Shown: piece after piece, positions 12,197-24,473 of the stretch
Layout of the letters: each line of letters starts with the position of its first letter
Position numbering within the stretch: position 1 is the first letter of the stretch
From: Chondrus crispus
Taxonomy: Eukaryota; Rhodophyta; Florideophyceae; Gigartinales; Gigartinaceae
DNA length: 64,000 nt
Direction: 5' to 3'
NCBI RefSeq assembly: GCF_000350225.1
Contig: NW_005179053.1
Location: forward strand, 57,802-121,801
Made by a program: the position numbers and the translations under genes
Notes under the pieces: generated by a model
What the model was told of the DNA's origin: nothing
The model's database searches: none
What the model saw: the letters and a program-made list of their open reading frames with translations, nothing else

Positions 12197-14727
12197 GGTT
12201 ATGGAAATGATATCGCATCCGCTGCAACAAGATCAACCCCCATCACTCCACGCTCCCAACGTCACCGTCCCTACCAGCGCAACAAGCCACCCGCACTCAC
12301 CGGCCACCAAGCCGACACCACTTACCTAGAGTACCGACTCCCGTCTACACTTACCAGCGCCGACGTCCCCAACCCAACCACATCCCTGTTTTTTGAAGCA
12401 GGCACCCTTCTTTGCATTATTCATTGTCATGAAATAGGGCAGATGGGTAATTGACGAAATAATGAAATTATCAAGGAGCAGGAGCGTGTCCAATTATTCT
12501 GTATTTCGCACCCGATTCGCACTCACTAGGAGCGGAAAGGATATGAAGGGTTCCAATTGGAACAGCATAAATGCAGAGAGTTCACGCTCCCCTCAGTCAA
12601 ATGGGACATCAGTGCCCAGGTCAACAAACAAGCCGGTGCAGGTCGGCGGGATACATCTGAGACAAAGGACAGAGAATTCATTGTGAAAACCAGTACATAA
12701 CACCTCCTCAACGGAGTGTTGAGTGCGAAACAACCCCTCGCACCACACCACAGCTCCCGCCCCCACAGTAAACTTTTGAGTGCGAAGAATCCCCTCCCGC
12801 TGCACTACGGCCCAAACAAACACCGATGAAAATGGCCCAGGCAGGTCCATCCCCTTCAGATGGAAGCAATCTTATCGGCAAACTGCCCACCTTGCTACAA
12901 AGGGCAGCAATTACCATATCTGGTACCCAGCAACCCAAGACAACGTCTTAATCAACAATATGGAGGACAGCCTAAACCCCGTACCCCACTGCCCGCGCCA
13001 GGATATTCATTGTCCCTCAGCCACCGCAGGAACTTGGCCTATCTTCGTATGGCTATAATTGAAACCTTCCCGCATGAAGCCTTCCACGCAATCGAATTTG
13101 AGCTCAGTATCTCCCCACTGTAGCTCACCAAGGCAATCAAGAACCACTTCACGGAGTCGATATACACCACACATACGCTTGCCCGCCAGGAAGTGCAAAG
13201 GACAGAATTATCAATGACTGAATCCCTCGATGCATACCTTTAAACACACAGAAATATTAGCCTAAGGATGCGACTAGCCGACTCCCCGCATCCAAAAGAA
13301 CGAGTTAATCACCATCGTTTTATTATCAATGGACTGCAAACGCATGAAACTTTCAAGCACTTCCACGGCATGTGAATCGAAACCGACACCATGCCAAGCA
13401 CCACCAAAAGCCTCGAACGCTTTCTAAAGTTTGTACAAGCCCGTGTCGCCGAGAAAGACACTACAACTGCAACAAAGCCACAAGGCATCCAAAGTCAGTA
13501 ACAACCCCGAAAACAACAAGACAGATCGACGAACCACGTCGCTACTGCGCTCGAAGGCTTAGTCGAAGACACGCCGAACCCCAGTGGTCCGGACCATGGA
13601 TCCTACACGTTCCCGCATACCCAAAACAAGACCTCCCCAGTTACGGCCCCCAGTATCCTACATCATGGCCGCTCCCTACCACTAACCAACCGCGGCGAAC
13701 CCCGCCCCAAGCCCTGCCGACCAGAGCTCAACCCATATCAAACCAACATGATCACAGACGACGACCCCCGCAACCGTGCCCCACGACACCATGGAATTAA
13801 CACGGACTCACAGCAACGATGAATGCCATGGTACGAAATCCGCGCCGGCCTCTTGTGCCTACCCAACGCATATTACCCCCAACACACCCAATATGCGCCC
13901 GCTCCGAAAAGTGCTGCATATTATCACAGCCACATCCACCACCCCACCAGCCACACATTCAAGTACACTGCAGATACTGACGACCTTCAATAAGAACATT
14001 TCCGTTCCAGCTATTGCAAATCCCGCCATGAAGACCAACCTTGTCTCCGCAGATGACGTCACCCGCCAGTGAGGCATCGTCGTCTTCACGCCCCAACATG
14101 CTACATTCATCAATAGAAACAAGCCCAACTACACTGTAGCTACGGCTATGTTCTCTAAAGGCCTGTACTTCATCAAAATCCCCCCTCCTCCGCAGACAGC
14201 AGCAGCTCGCACACTAAGAACAACACCAACACTCCCCACCAGGGGCACCGTCCCTGAAAAGACTCCTTCCGCTCCATCACAACCCACAAGAGGCATCATC
14301 AAGGACACCCCTAGACCTCCCAGTCCCCGTTCCCGGGCAGAAAACTCCCATATGCATCAAACACAACCCCGCTGTACCCGTACCCCTCCCCAAGTTGAAC
14401 GCGACTTCTACCACTACCACATGATATTCAACCACATACGACTAGAAACACTTCAGAAAATGGCCAAACGTGGCCTCCTACCAAACCTCCTCCTCTCCCT
14501 TACCCGGACACCGCCCGATTCACATGCCCCAGCTGTGCGGCGGCCAATTTACAGCCCGCTCCCCACAAACCCGCAACGAACTCAGACGGCACGAGGAGGC
14601 CTACAGCAGTAACATCTCCTGCCCGACCAACTCAGTCTCGAGGCAAGGCAAAAATACATCTTCACGCTTATAGACTTGAACTCCCGCTAGGTGATAGTCT
14701 ATTTTCTACCCACTCGACAAGCAACGC
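12197..14727 (+). pseudogene. Copia element 2: gag to start of integrase, truncated
   Basis: A second Copia coding region on the + strand in several frames. Gag lies at about 12800-13840 and includes a capsid-like helical stretch (TESLDAYL...HRNISLRMRLA) and TTKSLERFLKFVQARVAEKD. Protease-flanking sequence is at 13990-14160 (SVPAIANPAMKTNLVSADD). The pre-integrase domain at 14400-14510 reads HMIFNHIRLETLQKMAKRGL, close to the usual Copia HRRLGH..L..L.KM pattern. The first integrase residues (YRLELPLGDSLFSTHS or its neighbouring frame VIVYFLPTRQAT) are at 14660-14725. The element then stops abruptly at an LTR of another family (14728). RT and RNase H are absent. Confidence 0.7.
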
Positions 14728-15292
14728 TGTAGTATAATTGACTATTAGATGAGAATTAGGCCTAAGGATGTAAGGTACGGATCTTACAACGTGCGCGCGT
14801 ACACATCTTACAGCACGCTGGCACACACACGAGTAACCTACATGTACTGTCGGCCCGATGGCTGACAGCGTTCCATTGCGGGACGGCCCGCACTACCTAC
14901 AGTAGCTGACTACAGTAACAAACCTACTGTACTGTAGTATGATAACGTCACATGTATATTAAATACCAGGAGGGACCCACGGCGGAGGGGACCAAGGAAG
15001 CTTTATCATAACCCTGCACCAACGGCCTCGCCTCCCGCTTAATCTAATCAGTGCACATCTGAAGCGCGAGCGTTAGAACGGAATGGCACGGATCTGGGCG
15101 CGCTACCACCCAAGAGAGCCGTGATACACATTCATCCGTGAGTATTGGACCGTCAACCAATACTGCTCTGTGGCGTCGAGCCGTCAATCCGCTCGTGCGT
15201 GCGCGCGTCCTACCCCGATCCGCTCTACCACACCGCTACCGGGCCTTTGTCTGCATACGTGAACACGGGGGTTCACCCATAAGGGGGTGCCA
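14728..15292 (+). repeat. LTR family copy A, 565 bp
   Basis: Begins TGTAGTATAATTG. It shares an ordered series of blocks with copy B (15293-15812) and with the inverted solo LTR 27991-28690: AGGTACGGA.CTT, CTACAGTAGCTGACTACAGTA, the TACTGTACTGTAGT block, an ATTAAATACC-type box before GGAGGGACC, the GTCAATACTG-like hairpin region and GGCGTCGAG. It ends GGGGGTGCCA directly against copy B. Its 3' end lacks the TTATGCTACA terminus of the solo copy, so it is either altered or truncated. No target duplication could be assigned. Confidence 0.65.
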
Positions 15293-15812
15293 TGTAGTAT
15301 AATCGCCGACGACTACATATTTGAATTAGAATTAGATCTAATGCTGTGAGGTACGGACCTTGCAGCGTACGTGCGCGCATATCTTACAGCGCGCGCGCAT
15401 TCACACGTATTGCACACGTGTGCTGTCGGCCCCGGCAGGTGACGGCGTTACAGGGCGGGCCGACCCGCGCTGGCTACAGTAGCTGACTACAGTAGACTTC
15501 GTACTGTACTGTAGTCCGATAGTTGAACTTGTACAATAAATACAAGGGGAGACCGCCAGCCACAAAAAGGGTAAGCAACCCCCTAACTCCGTCTACCCTT
15601 CCAGCTTATTCAAACGCAAGCTCCATCGAACCGCGAGCGTTAGTCGTAGCTGCGCGGGTAGAGGACGCGCGCGACGCGCCGTCGAGCACGGATCCGCCTC
15701 CGCCCGTCAGTACTGGACTGTCAACCCGTACTGCTCATGGGCGTCGAGGCGTCGATCCGTTCGCTCGTGCGTGCGTCCACAACCCATCCCGCTCTACCAC
15801 CCGCTAACCAGG
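15293..15812 (+). repeat. LTR family copy B, 3'-truncated
   Basis: Starts TGTAGTATAATCGCC exactly where copy A ends and follows the same block order (AGGTACGGACCTTGCAG, CTACAGTAGCTGACTACAGTAGAC, GTACAATAAATACAAGG, CGTCAGTACTGGACTGTCAACCCGTACTG, GGCGTCGAGGCGTCGATCCG). Similarity fades near 15812 without a recognisable terminus. Divergence from copy A argues against a recent duplication. Confidence 0.65.
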
Positions 15813-16353
15813 CATGCACACGGTTGAGTTGGCTGGGGGCTGCGGTAAATACGCGATGTAGGGCATTTTTGACGGGCAATGGTACTGTACTGCGTCACAT
15901 GGGTAAGGAAATGGTTCCCAAACGGAGGTAGACTTGTGCAATATTTCACTGTACTATACTAAATTACTGCTGGGTCGAAGATTGCATATGTGGATGTTAT
16001 ATTTTGCGCGTTGCTCCCTGTTAGCTAGTTTGTGAAGCAGTATTAATTTTTCTGGCATGAGGGGTAAACGTGACCTCAAACTGATTCTTTAAACCAAGCA
16101 TTGCTGACAGAAAGATTGAATCCGTGCTACAGTTGCCGCACAAGTTGCCATCCAAACTCACCAACCTTGCCTTCTACGCAATTTGATCTTTTTGCATCCA
16201 GAGAGGTAGTCGACTCTCAAAATAAAGAGGAGTGTATGTGTAAACGTTGTACAGGGTCTCAAAAGGCAGGCAATCTAATACACGCCCCAAGAAGAGATTT
16301 TCGCTCTCAACACTTCGATGCTACATAATAAAACGATAAAGTAACCCATAGAA
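15813..16353. other. No recognisable feature
   Basis: Spacer between LTR copy B and the Harbinger-type transposase remnant. I see no coding signal or clear repeat. Confidence 0.4.
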
Positions 16354-17263
16354 TCAGTGCACTTTACAAAGCAAAGAGAGGCTCGCCGCGTTATCGATCA
16401 TGAGTTCTGTCAGATTTGCTACTGCATGAAAGCAGAAGGAGTGCAGAGCAATGTTGTGCCGAAAGCGGTTTTCTAAACAGCAGAACTGCTTAATTCGTCT
16501 GTTGACTGTTTCGTGCCTTGCCCAGACTACAGAGTAGAAATGCACATCTTCTACGTCTGTTGGTCTTTTGCATCGGTTATCGGAATAACCGCCATCAGCC
16601 ACGACATACTCATCTAGCAGTAGTAACTGCTTCAGACGACTCCTAAAGATACGGATATCAGGAAATTGTCCGCATGGGAATGGCCCGTGAGTCCACACGA
16701 TATGACCAGTGGAAATACAGACACCCACCTCATACCTCAACCCTGGTCCATGGAATTTGTGCGAATACCATCTAGGGCTAAATTTCATCGGCTCGTATAT
16801 TGGAAAGTCTGTGCCATCAACAGATATATTGCAGTTATCGAACGAATGGCCTCTTAAACGCTTGTCCCACTTAACCTACACAGTAAAAATTCATAGTCAG
16901 CAGACTGTCAGAGACACTGGAGTCAACGTTTGTCAAACATTTTAAGTACACATCTTAGATTGGAAAGACATTTAACAAGTTGCCAAGACCAATTTCGAAA
17001 CGTCTTTCACTAGCACCAGACAGGATACTGTTCATGTGCTCGGTTGCATAGGTCTTCAAAAATAGCAACGCCCACAGGAGATGTAAAGGCTGAGCGCCCC
17101 GCGACAAACTGGAGCGAATATCATTCCATGCTACAGCACAGACGGTTGGCGTCACCCCAAAAAGAGAGCGAAATTTTCGAAGATCGCCAGCGCTGCTCAG
17201 ACCAGGGGTTCTCCGCAATAGTGGTTTCGCACAAAAGTAAAATAGCGCCGGTGACGCCCTCAT
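16354..17263 (-). pseudogene. PIF/Harbinger-type DDE transposase remnant (DDE_Tnp_4-like)
   Basis: Minus-strand frame 16354-about 16870 contains ISVDGTDFPIYEP (first catalytic Asp), WYSHKFHGPGLRYEVGVCIS, GHIVWTHGPFPCGQFPDIRIF, DEYVVADGGY (second Asp) and HETVNRRIKQFCCLENRFRH (likely Glu region), in the order expected for the DDE_Tnp_4 family. All three acidic positions appear to be present. An upstream frame (16955-17263) carries LRKFRSLFGVTPTVCAVAWND, typical of the N-terminal part. The two parts are separated by about 90 bp with stops. That gap could be a short intron ending TGTGTAG, or decay. No terminal inverted repeats were identified. It is called a pseudogene because no single intact frame exists. 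Confidence 0.7.
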
Positions 17264-17877
17264 GCCTGTTTGTGGTTCTGAACTATTGTCTACATCACGA
17301 TAAGGTAAGATAGTCTTCTTTTATATATGGAAGATCGTCACTTACATCACTCTAGATGAGGTTTATAGAACAAATTTGTGCCATGAAACATTGCTGAGAG
17401 GAAAGTTCTTTATTATTATTATTCTGAAATTCTTTCATAAAATTTACATTGAATTACCATGTACTTGACGTGGTACTCTATGTTGAATTGAACTCATGGT
17501 ACCTCTAGTTCGCCCTCAGAGATACAAAAAATGATGTGCAAATTTTGCCGAGCAGTTCAAAGCAAAAACATATTTATAATTTGCCTCGAAGTCACGAAAA
17601 GATGGGAGGCATTGACAAAGTTAAAGCGTGGCGAACTGCGTGTATTCGCAAGAAAGTGGCACTACTGAAATGGATATTTTAATCTCTTACTTGTAGCTAT
17701 AATTACTAAGTTTCCGCAAGCACTTAGGTGTATTTTCTCTCATTTGATAATAAAAATCCGGTGACGCATTAATTACATTTTATGCCGTAAATCGTACTCG
17801 CGCTTACAACTTGCACCACACGGTCTGATGTGGTCAGTGACCTGCGGCTCTGACAATGTTGAATCCGCAAAACGTTC

Positions 17878-18285
17878 GCGAACATTTGCAAATGTTCGCT
17901 ATTCAAGACATACGCAAATGTTCGTTTGTAGCAAGGTCTTTTTGAAGCAAAGCTTCTTCGAAAAGACATGATCTCAGTAATCAAGGGCCAATCATGGTGA
18001 GGTACTGAAATAATTGCAAGTCCTTAAAACATCGGTAACATATAGGCTTGAATTGCGAATCAATTGCTCTGTCAACTTTGCAAACTTTCGCCGCCTGCCA
18101 AATGTTCGAGTACTTTACAAACGAGTCTTCTACATAAATGTCCTTTTATTTAAACTTTTTCGGCATTTTTGTGAAGCACTCGAATGACAGACCCCGATTA
18201 TGGCTGGCTAGAGAGGATGGCGATAAAAAATCGACGGCAGGTCAATGTGAAACTACGTCAATCTTCGAACGCTCGCGAACATTTG
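17878..18285. repeat. Cluster of CGAACATTTG motifs with a 22-bp palindrome
   Basis: The 10-mer CGAACATTTG or its reverse complement occurs at 17879-17888, 17889-17898, 17915-17924, 18099-18108 and 18276-18285. The first two are back to back and form a perfect 22-bp palindrome at 17878-17899. This may be a small foldback element or a set of protein-binding sites. No gene is recognised beside it. Confidence 0.6.
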
Positions 18286-19364
18286 CCTGTGATTGTCATG
18301 TCTCTTCATTACGGGTGAAGGAGAAAGCGAAAGTTTTGGTGAAAGGGGAAAACGGCGTTGCAATACATTTGTACAGAAAGATCCAATAGTACACAACTCG
18401 AATTGAGCTACTTTTAAATATGTGGGTGTCCACTGACACTACTCTTTACAAGAACTGACTCAAGCGCAGTGTCACAACAAGTATTCATCGATGTATGTTA
18501 TATATTTCAATCAGATGGAGTAGTTTACCATTCCTGTAAATCTTTGAACTGGTTCAGTCTCATACGGCCTCCTGTGAAACACATGTCGGTCTCTAGCAGC
18601 ATTACTCTCAATTTACGTGTCGCCCGCATCAATCGCGGGCCTCCATAATTTCTACGTGAAGTTTTAGTCTAAGACATAGCTCATATTTTGTGTCGGGTTT
18701 CAACATGGTTGTGATGCAGGAGCCCGCACGTTGGCTCAGTTTGTAGACAACTACGTTCGCTTCATTAAATGTGACGAAAGGCTTCTATGCGAAGGCACGT
18801 TTCTGTGCCTCACTTCTTGTAAGCTTCTTGATCACAAGATATTTCAATTCTGCCTGTTGACACGAACACACCTGTTAGAATATTATTAGCAGCAGACCTG
18901 TCGAACACCAAAAAGGCACTTGTCCTGGCACTGCGCTACACGTTTTAGATAGAACCCTAATGTTTTTTGTCCGAGCAACAGGGGTTTCCCCAGAAAGTAC
19001 GTTTTGACGATCACCGCTGTAACGCACTGTACATAACTTCTTTTATGATTATGGGAACGGACACAACACATGTCATCAATAGAAATTACGCATAATACGG
19101 TTAAAAGCAGAAACAGCTGAGACAGTAGTGATGATTTTTGTGGGGAATCAAGCAATTTAAAAATAATAATGCCTCACAGACCTTCGAAGCAGTCTTTGAT
19201 CGACTCCACTTAGATGGTGTCTTTTCCCGCCGATTATTCAAACTACGATATCATATTTAGCTTCGGTCGACCTGGTGCAGTCCGTTGTATGATTTTGCAA
19301 AGCACCCCACCTCCAACATCACAAATGGCTCCAAAGCTGACTCGCAACTCCAAAAGCCGTGTAA
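18286..19364. other. No recognisable gene
   Basis: AT-rich spacer. Open frames are short and show no family motif. It precedes the spliced pseudogene at 19365. Confidence 0.4.
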
Positions 19365-20224
19365 CTTCTTAGCGCCAAATTCAGAAGTGGCGAGCTCAGT
19401 GGGCGTGAAAGCCCAAAAGATGTGTATGAATCAAATCCTCTTTTCAAGATTCACAAATTGGCCACTTTTAGAACGAGATACAACGTCCTTCGGAAAGAAT
19501 TTGCTAGTGAAGAAGGTAAGTGTCATTATGGTTTTAAGTTTCACGCAGTTCCTCCACTAACGTTTTTACAGTGAAGACAGAACTTACTGAAGAAACATAT
19601 GGGAATGGTCTTAATACCAGTTGTTCGGAGGAAGAGAAGAAGCTGACACCAAAAAAGCCCCGATTGATTGAGAGGGACGTAGAACTGTCGTCCGAGGACG
19701 GCAATAGTGAGGATGACATTTGTCGGGTTTAATCTGAACTTTTCCAGCATGGGCGAACATTCAAACCCCTTTATCTGTTGTCAGAATTGACTGAGCCCGG
19801 AACTATGACAAAGCGAATCTCAGCTGCAATCGTGCTTCCAAGCGGCATCGACAGTAATGGCTTTTCTTTACGTGTTGCGGATGGAGGTGAGAGCATCGAA
19901 CTAAAAGTTTTATGGCCCCGCACGCTCGTCGACATGGCAGTGCAACATCGAAAGTGGTTGAACTCGGAGTCAGGAAATTTTAAAACTTATCATCCCAAGA
20001 TAGTTGGCTTTGAGAACGCTTCGAAGCAGCTGCGCGGATCCTCTACTGACAGTGTTGAGTCTGTTGCTCGCATTCCGCTGCCGTTTTCTGTGCAGCCTGA
20101 CATCGATCGAAAACACAATTTGGCGTGGAGGGAATGGAGCGCACATATGCTCTACTTAGACCTCAAAGCCGTTGTCGATAACTACGCTATTACTCGTGAT
20201 TCAGACGAATTCGAGGTCGTATAG
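19365..20224 (+). pseudogene. Spliced gene of unknown family, one in-frame stop
   Basis: A coherent reading frame runs from 19365 to an exon end at 19515, across an intron at 19516-19571 (GTAAGT...TTTTTACAG, 56 bp), and on to a stop at 20224. It is broken only by TAA at 19730-19732. Exon 1 encodes a basic segment (SNPLFKIHKLATFRTRYNVL). Exon 2 begins with an acidic, serine-rich linker that includes PKKPRL (possible nuclear localisation). The segment after the TAA is hydrophilic and globular-looking (RISAAIVLPSGIDSNGFSLR; WLNSESGNFKTYHPKIVGFE) and may start at ATG 19805 if translated alone. I do not recognise the family. The 5' end is unclear, since a frame starting ATGGCTCCAAAG at 19327 stops before joining. 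It could be a host gene fragment or a transposon-borne ORF. Confidence 0.5.
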
Positions 20225-21473
20225 TCTTAGAAACGGCGTCGCATAATCGCATTGCGACAGCTTCGGAGTCAAATAAATAATTGCCCTGCCGATGAAGGTA
20301 TTTTTTCCCAGACATTTTTGAGCAGAGATATCGTACTTACCGCAACCCCCTCGTCGTGGTCCTCGGCACCGTCGATCCGGAATCTTTCGTCGAACTGCGT
20401 GAACACCTTCCTCCGCTCGAGGGTGTTTATGCGACATATATCGGTACTGGTAGCACCATCCAGAAACACGTGTAATACTGTGCCGAAGGCACCGTGTACA
20501 CGGCCAAGTACTGCAGTACAAGTACTCCGTCACTCCATTTTGCACGTGATGGCTACGTGTACAGCTCTTCAATTAGGCCACTCTTGATAGCGAGAAAGAA
20601 CATCGAGTCGTGGAATCCTCAGATGGAAGAATGCCTCGCAAGAGGCGACGAATATCATCGTAGATAACAGAACAAATATGTAGACGAAAGTGTTCACAGT
20701 GATTGCATTATAGCATGTAGACGTACTCCCTTGCCACAACAGCAATAGTCCAAATGGACTTAGTACTTAGGACACCGAGGCGTCTCTAAATAAACTGTTT
20801 CATTTCGATACTGTAGAGCGCTCGGAACGGAGTTATCATACTATCACAAAACCTGCTCCCAGTCTTCAACTTGAAACGAAGTATTGAGTACTGCTCTACC
20901 ACACTATCGTTCCGTGACGACGCATTCGAACCGCCACGGAGATTACTGGGATCGTGAGGGCTCGATCGACTTCTGTGAATCACCGCGCTCATTCTTGTTT
21001 CTTTTTGAGTTGACATGATGGTCGTCCATTGCACTGCATCTACATACAACAATTCGTCTCAACCGGTCTCCAGATCACTTCACGCTTACCTCATGCCACC
21101 GCCAATCCGCCCGACATTCATCACGTCAACAACGCCTGCCACGCCATCTCACTGTGCAATCGCAAGGTATCGGAGACTCACATTGATGGTCAGTGTCCAC
21201 TATGAATATCTCAAACAGCTCCAAGACGAAAAATGTATGCAGTGGCTATCTCAAATGTGAAATGCCATTCGGCACATCCCTCATGCCCGTCAAGACCACA
21301 CTTCCTCATAAAAGTCACCCATACCATCCCGTCAAGCAGCGAAAAGCGCAAGGCTCCGTAGGAGAATATCTAATGCAATCTTGCAGAAAATTTGACTCTT
21401 CAAAGTTAGCCATTTCCATGGATGGTAATGAAACCGCCTGGGCGCTCCATGGGCTCATTCAATACTAGACCTA
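20225..21473. other. No confident gene
   Basis: Short frames on both strands without family motifs. The stretch 20786-21470 may hold further decayed 3' sequence of the minus-strand Copia fragment next to it, but the similarity is too weak to claim. Confidence 0.35.
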
Positions 21474-21890
21474 AATTGCGGTACTACCAAATCTTGTTTG
21501 CGATTATAATATATGGTGCTGCCTCGTATTCGACCTGGCATGCTGAGAGCGCTACTGTGCTCTGGCAACGGTGCTCTATGCTACGGGCCCCATTTAAATG
21601 CGAGATTGGTCTGTATGTGGGCGTCTGTCGCGCATTGTGGCAGTATTCTTCACTACTGTACAAGATGAGAGAGCTTGAGAATTAGTAGTTTCTGGGTATG
21701 GTAATTTCGTGGTCCACCAATCCGCGTATATACCGCATTAGCCATTTTAGATGTCGCCAATGTGCCTGTCTGCGGCTTTTGAGGTATGTGGCAAGTTGAT
21801 TGACTGAGGGGTATATTTCGAAGAGGATACTTTCGTAAACATATCCTTGGTTGGTCAAAATATGCATGCCCTTCAAGTTTCATGTTCAGG
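21474..21890 (-). pseudogene. Copia RT/RNase H fragment
   Basis: Read on the minus strand in two frames: YPSVNQLATYLKSRRQAHWR followed by HLKWLMRYIRGLVDHEITI matches the Copia segment between RT and RNase H (HW.a.KRilRYl.GT). About 80 residues on, CQSTVALSACQVEYEAA matches the RNase H motif STALSSaEAEY. It is only a fragment and contains several stops. There is no LTR nearby, and its orientation is opposite to the other Copia copies in the window. Confidence 0.65.
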
Positions 21891-22639
21891 AGAAAGCTGG
21901 GGTGCTTTTCTCATGATTGAAGTTGAGCTCGGGAGGGGAAGGAGAGGGCTACAATAAAATCCTGCATTTTGTCCTTGTGAAGGATGTCGCCGATGACATG
22001 CCCTGGGAACAAGTGTGCCGAGGCGCCGTGGTGGCATATTAAGTGGTGCTTGAACGTTAATGAGGGATGTATTTGGTCTCTGTGACGGCATTTCAAAGAT
22101 AAAATATTGCAAATGGATTAAAGAGAGCAGTTCGAGGGTAGAGGAGCTGTACCTATGAGTTCGTCAATGCAGAAGTTGATGAAGTCTGTTTGGTTGCTTT
22201 TTCAGGGTGGAACGCAAGGGTTCACGTATGACTGCATGGACCCTTGCCTTTTAAGCCGGGCGGTAAACACTTACGGCAGTTTGGGGCTGTCAGTTGTCAG
22301 TGAGGCGCGATATACGTCGGGTACGACTCTTTTTAGTTTTTGGTTGCTCCAATTAACTGGTTTGTAAGTGACGTGTTTTTCGTAGACAAAACAGCAGTGG
22401 TATTGTAGTGGTGCATGGACCAGTTGCACGTGTTGGCCGAACATGATTTCTCCGTCAGTACTCTCGCACCAGAAGTACAACGGCTTCAATCTTGACGGTC
22501 GCTCATGGCAGTGTGTTCAGGTCTGTGACCGGTTTTTCTTAACCGAATGGGAAGGACTTTGTGAAAGGCGTCCCAGCTCCTAGAGTCAAGTACGCGTTCG
22601 ACAAGTCAGCGGCAACTCAAGAAAGGCAGACCCACTAAG

Positions 22640-23472
22640 ATGTGTGCAACAGAGCGAATTTTCTCATTTCTGCGGTACTGTCGCCATAATACCGGGTTCA
22701 GATAGGAGTCTTCCTCCTGGAACTACAGCCGTATCTCTTCATGCGATGATGCTATATTAGGTGCTATTGTCTTGAATGTGACCCTCGAAGATGAGGTTTG
22801 TTGGCCAGCCGCTGATACGCGAGAGCAACTTGGAACAAGACGGCAAGAATTTCCAAGTTGCATTGGGCATGTCCATGTCATGCTAAGTCCAATTATTCGC
22901 CCCCACGTCTCAAAGTACAAGCGATACTACAGCAATAGAAAAAGATCTACTGCTTCAAAAATGTAGTAACGGTCGGTCATGACAGTCTAATTATTTACGT
23001 TGACGCAAGCTTTGTAAGATCGATCCATGACGTTCGTTAACTAAGAAACTCTCATATTCACGACACCTGGCGTTCTTCTCTGGAAAATGACGACCTAGAA
23101 GTTGTTGAAGACTACTGTTTGGGGAATTCTGGATATATGGGCGCTGAGATGTACCTGTTTTGCAGATTCGATAATCGAGAGATTATGAATACAGGTGAAA
23201 ATCTTGTAGTTCATGCGTTCAACGAGCGCCATGCTGCGCGCCGGGTTCAAATTGATTGGGGTATTGGTGGGATGAAGAAACGAATTTGGCCGTTTCTCAC
23301 AAAATGTCCGAACCGTCGACATCACTTCAAAGTAATGTTCGAAGCATGTGCACGATTTACCAACTACATTCATCGCTGCAGGATGAAAAGTTGTACGCGG
23401 GAAAATGGGGGCATTGAAGTGGGAGAACGTTCTGATGCTTTGGACAACACGTGGGCAGGAGAGAGAGTATAA
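22640..23472 (+). pseudogene. PIF/Harbinger-type DDE transposase, degenerate
   Basis: Plus-strand frames give, in order, WPAADTREQLGTRRQEFPSC and CIGHVHVMLSPIIRP (normally CIGHVDGT; the catalytic Asp is His here), a YYSNRKR segment, LIIYVDASFVRSIHDVR (second Asp region), and finally the intact stretch 23119-23472 with GNSGYMGAEMYL, FNERHAARRVQIDWGIGGMK and a C-terminal ARFTNYIHRCRM. This order is that of DDE_Tnp_4 transposases. Frameshifts and stops between blocks, together with the lost Asp, show that it is inactive. Confidence 0.7.
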
Positions 23473-24119
23473 ACAATTCCCATGGATTGAAGAACAAATT
23501 GTTTTATTCATCATTCTGCGGTTGCCACCCTCAAACGTGTGGGATAGCTCCCCTCGTCTCTGGATTGTGTGAGAGCCTCGGAGGTGTAGCTGAGGGAACA
23601 CGAAACGCCGGCACGCGGCGCGCAAATTAAAGATACGGCCGAGCTCGCGAAAATGGAGCGGCACAGGTGGCCGGTGACGTGCAGTCGTTCGGTGGTGCGT
23701 ATACGGACACGGCCGGTGACGGGTTAGAAGCCAGCGCGAGTAAACTACCGAACGGTAGTATTTACGCGCGAAAGGGACGGGAACGAGATTGCCCCAGTTT
23801 ACTGTTGGGGACGGGTGTCAGGTCTTAACCCCTCATAGGGACGCCCCGGAAACCTGTCCCAGTACAGTATCTGCCGCCTAGTGCATGCCGGGTACGGCAC
23901 ACAATTAGAATTCCAGCGCCGAAATTCCTAACTAAAGTACGGGTCGTGGTACTACACGTGTGCGTGACAGTACACGCGCACTTAGCAGTGAACTGCCGCG
24001 CGGACGACACATGTGCTACTGTAATAGCTACGACCGATCGGCACGCGCCCGCTCACCACACGTGGGCATCCCGTGTACACTGTGCACGGGAGATTAAAAA
24101 CTTCCGCACGCGCCGGTAG
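23473..24119. other. GC-rich non-coding stretch
   Basis: About 650 bp, GC-rich and with several ACACGTG-type boxes and a duplicated CGGCCGGTGACG motif (near 23670 and 23710). No coding signal. Its composition resembles the LTR-like segments elsewhere in the window, but I could not define termini. Confidence 0.35.
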
Positions 24120-24473
24120 TTATGATACAGCACGGGAGATAAATGATTTATTCGCAATGAACGTGCTGCCAAGCAGGAACGTTAGTTCTTCAAACTTCCG
24201 CGTACGAACCTCAAGCCCATGCAATTTTTCCCGTTGGCCATTCCATGTTTTATCAATCTCGGTATGCTTCTTGACAAAGATAACCGTTGATGTTCCTATA
24301 CTCGCAATAGATCCCGCGATGCCTTCGATAGAATCTGCGGTTCGTTTCTGAATTTCTCGACGGGGTTTTCTCTGATGGCCTTCTGGGTTGCTGGCATCAC
24401 TTATACCAGCCCCGCCAATGTCACTGGAAGCGTTGTCGCCGTTCGGCGTTTCGGATACGCTTGGGCCATCCAT
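24120..24473 (-). CDS. Hypothetical 117-aa protein
   Basis: Minus-strand frame from ATG at 24473 to a stop at 24120. It is polar and serine/glycine-rich at the start, followed by a basic KPRREIQKR stretch, a small hydrophobic segment (IAGSIASIGTSTVIFVKK) and a charged, probably helical C-terminal half. No family is recognised. It lies between transposon-derived regions, so it may be a remnant of a transposon accessory ORF rather than a gene. Confidence 0.2.
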   Translation of the reverse strand: MDGPSVSETPNGDNASSDIGGAGISDASNPEGHQRKPRREIQKRTADSIEGIAGSIASIGTSTVIFVKKHTEIDKTWNGQREKLHGLEVRTRKFEELTFLLGSTFIANKSFISRAVS

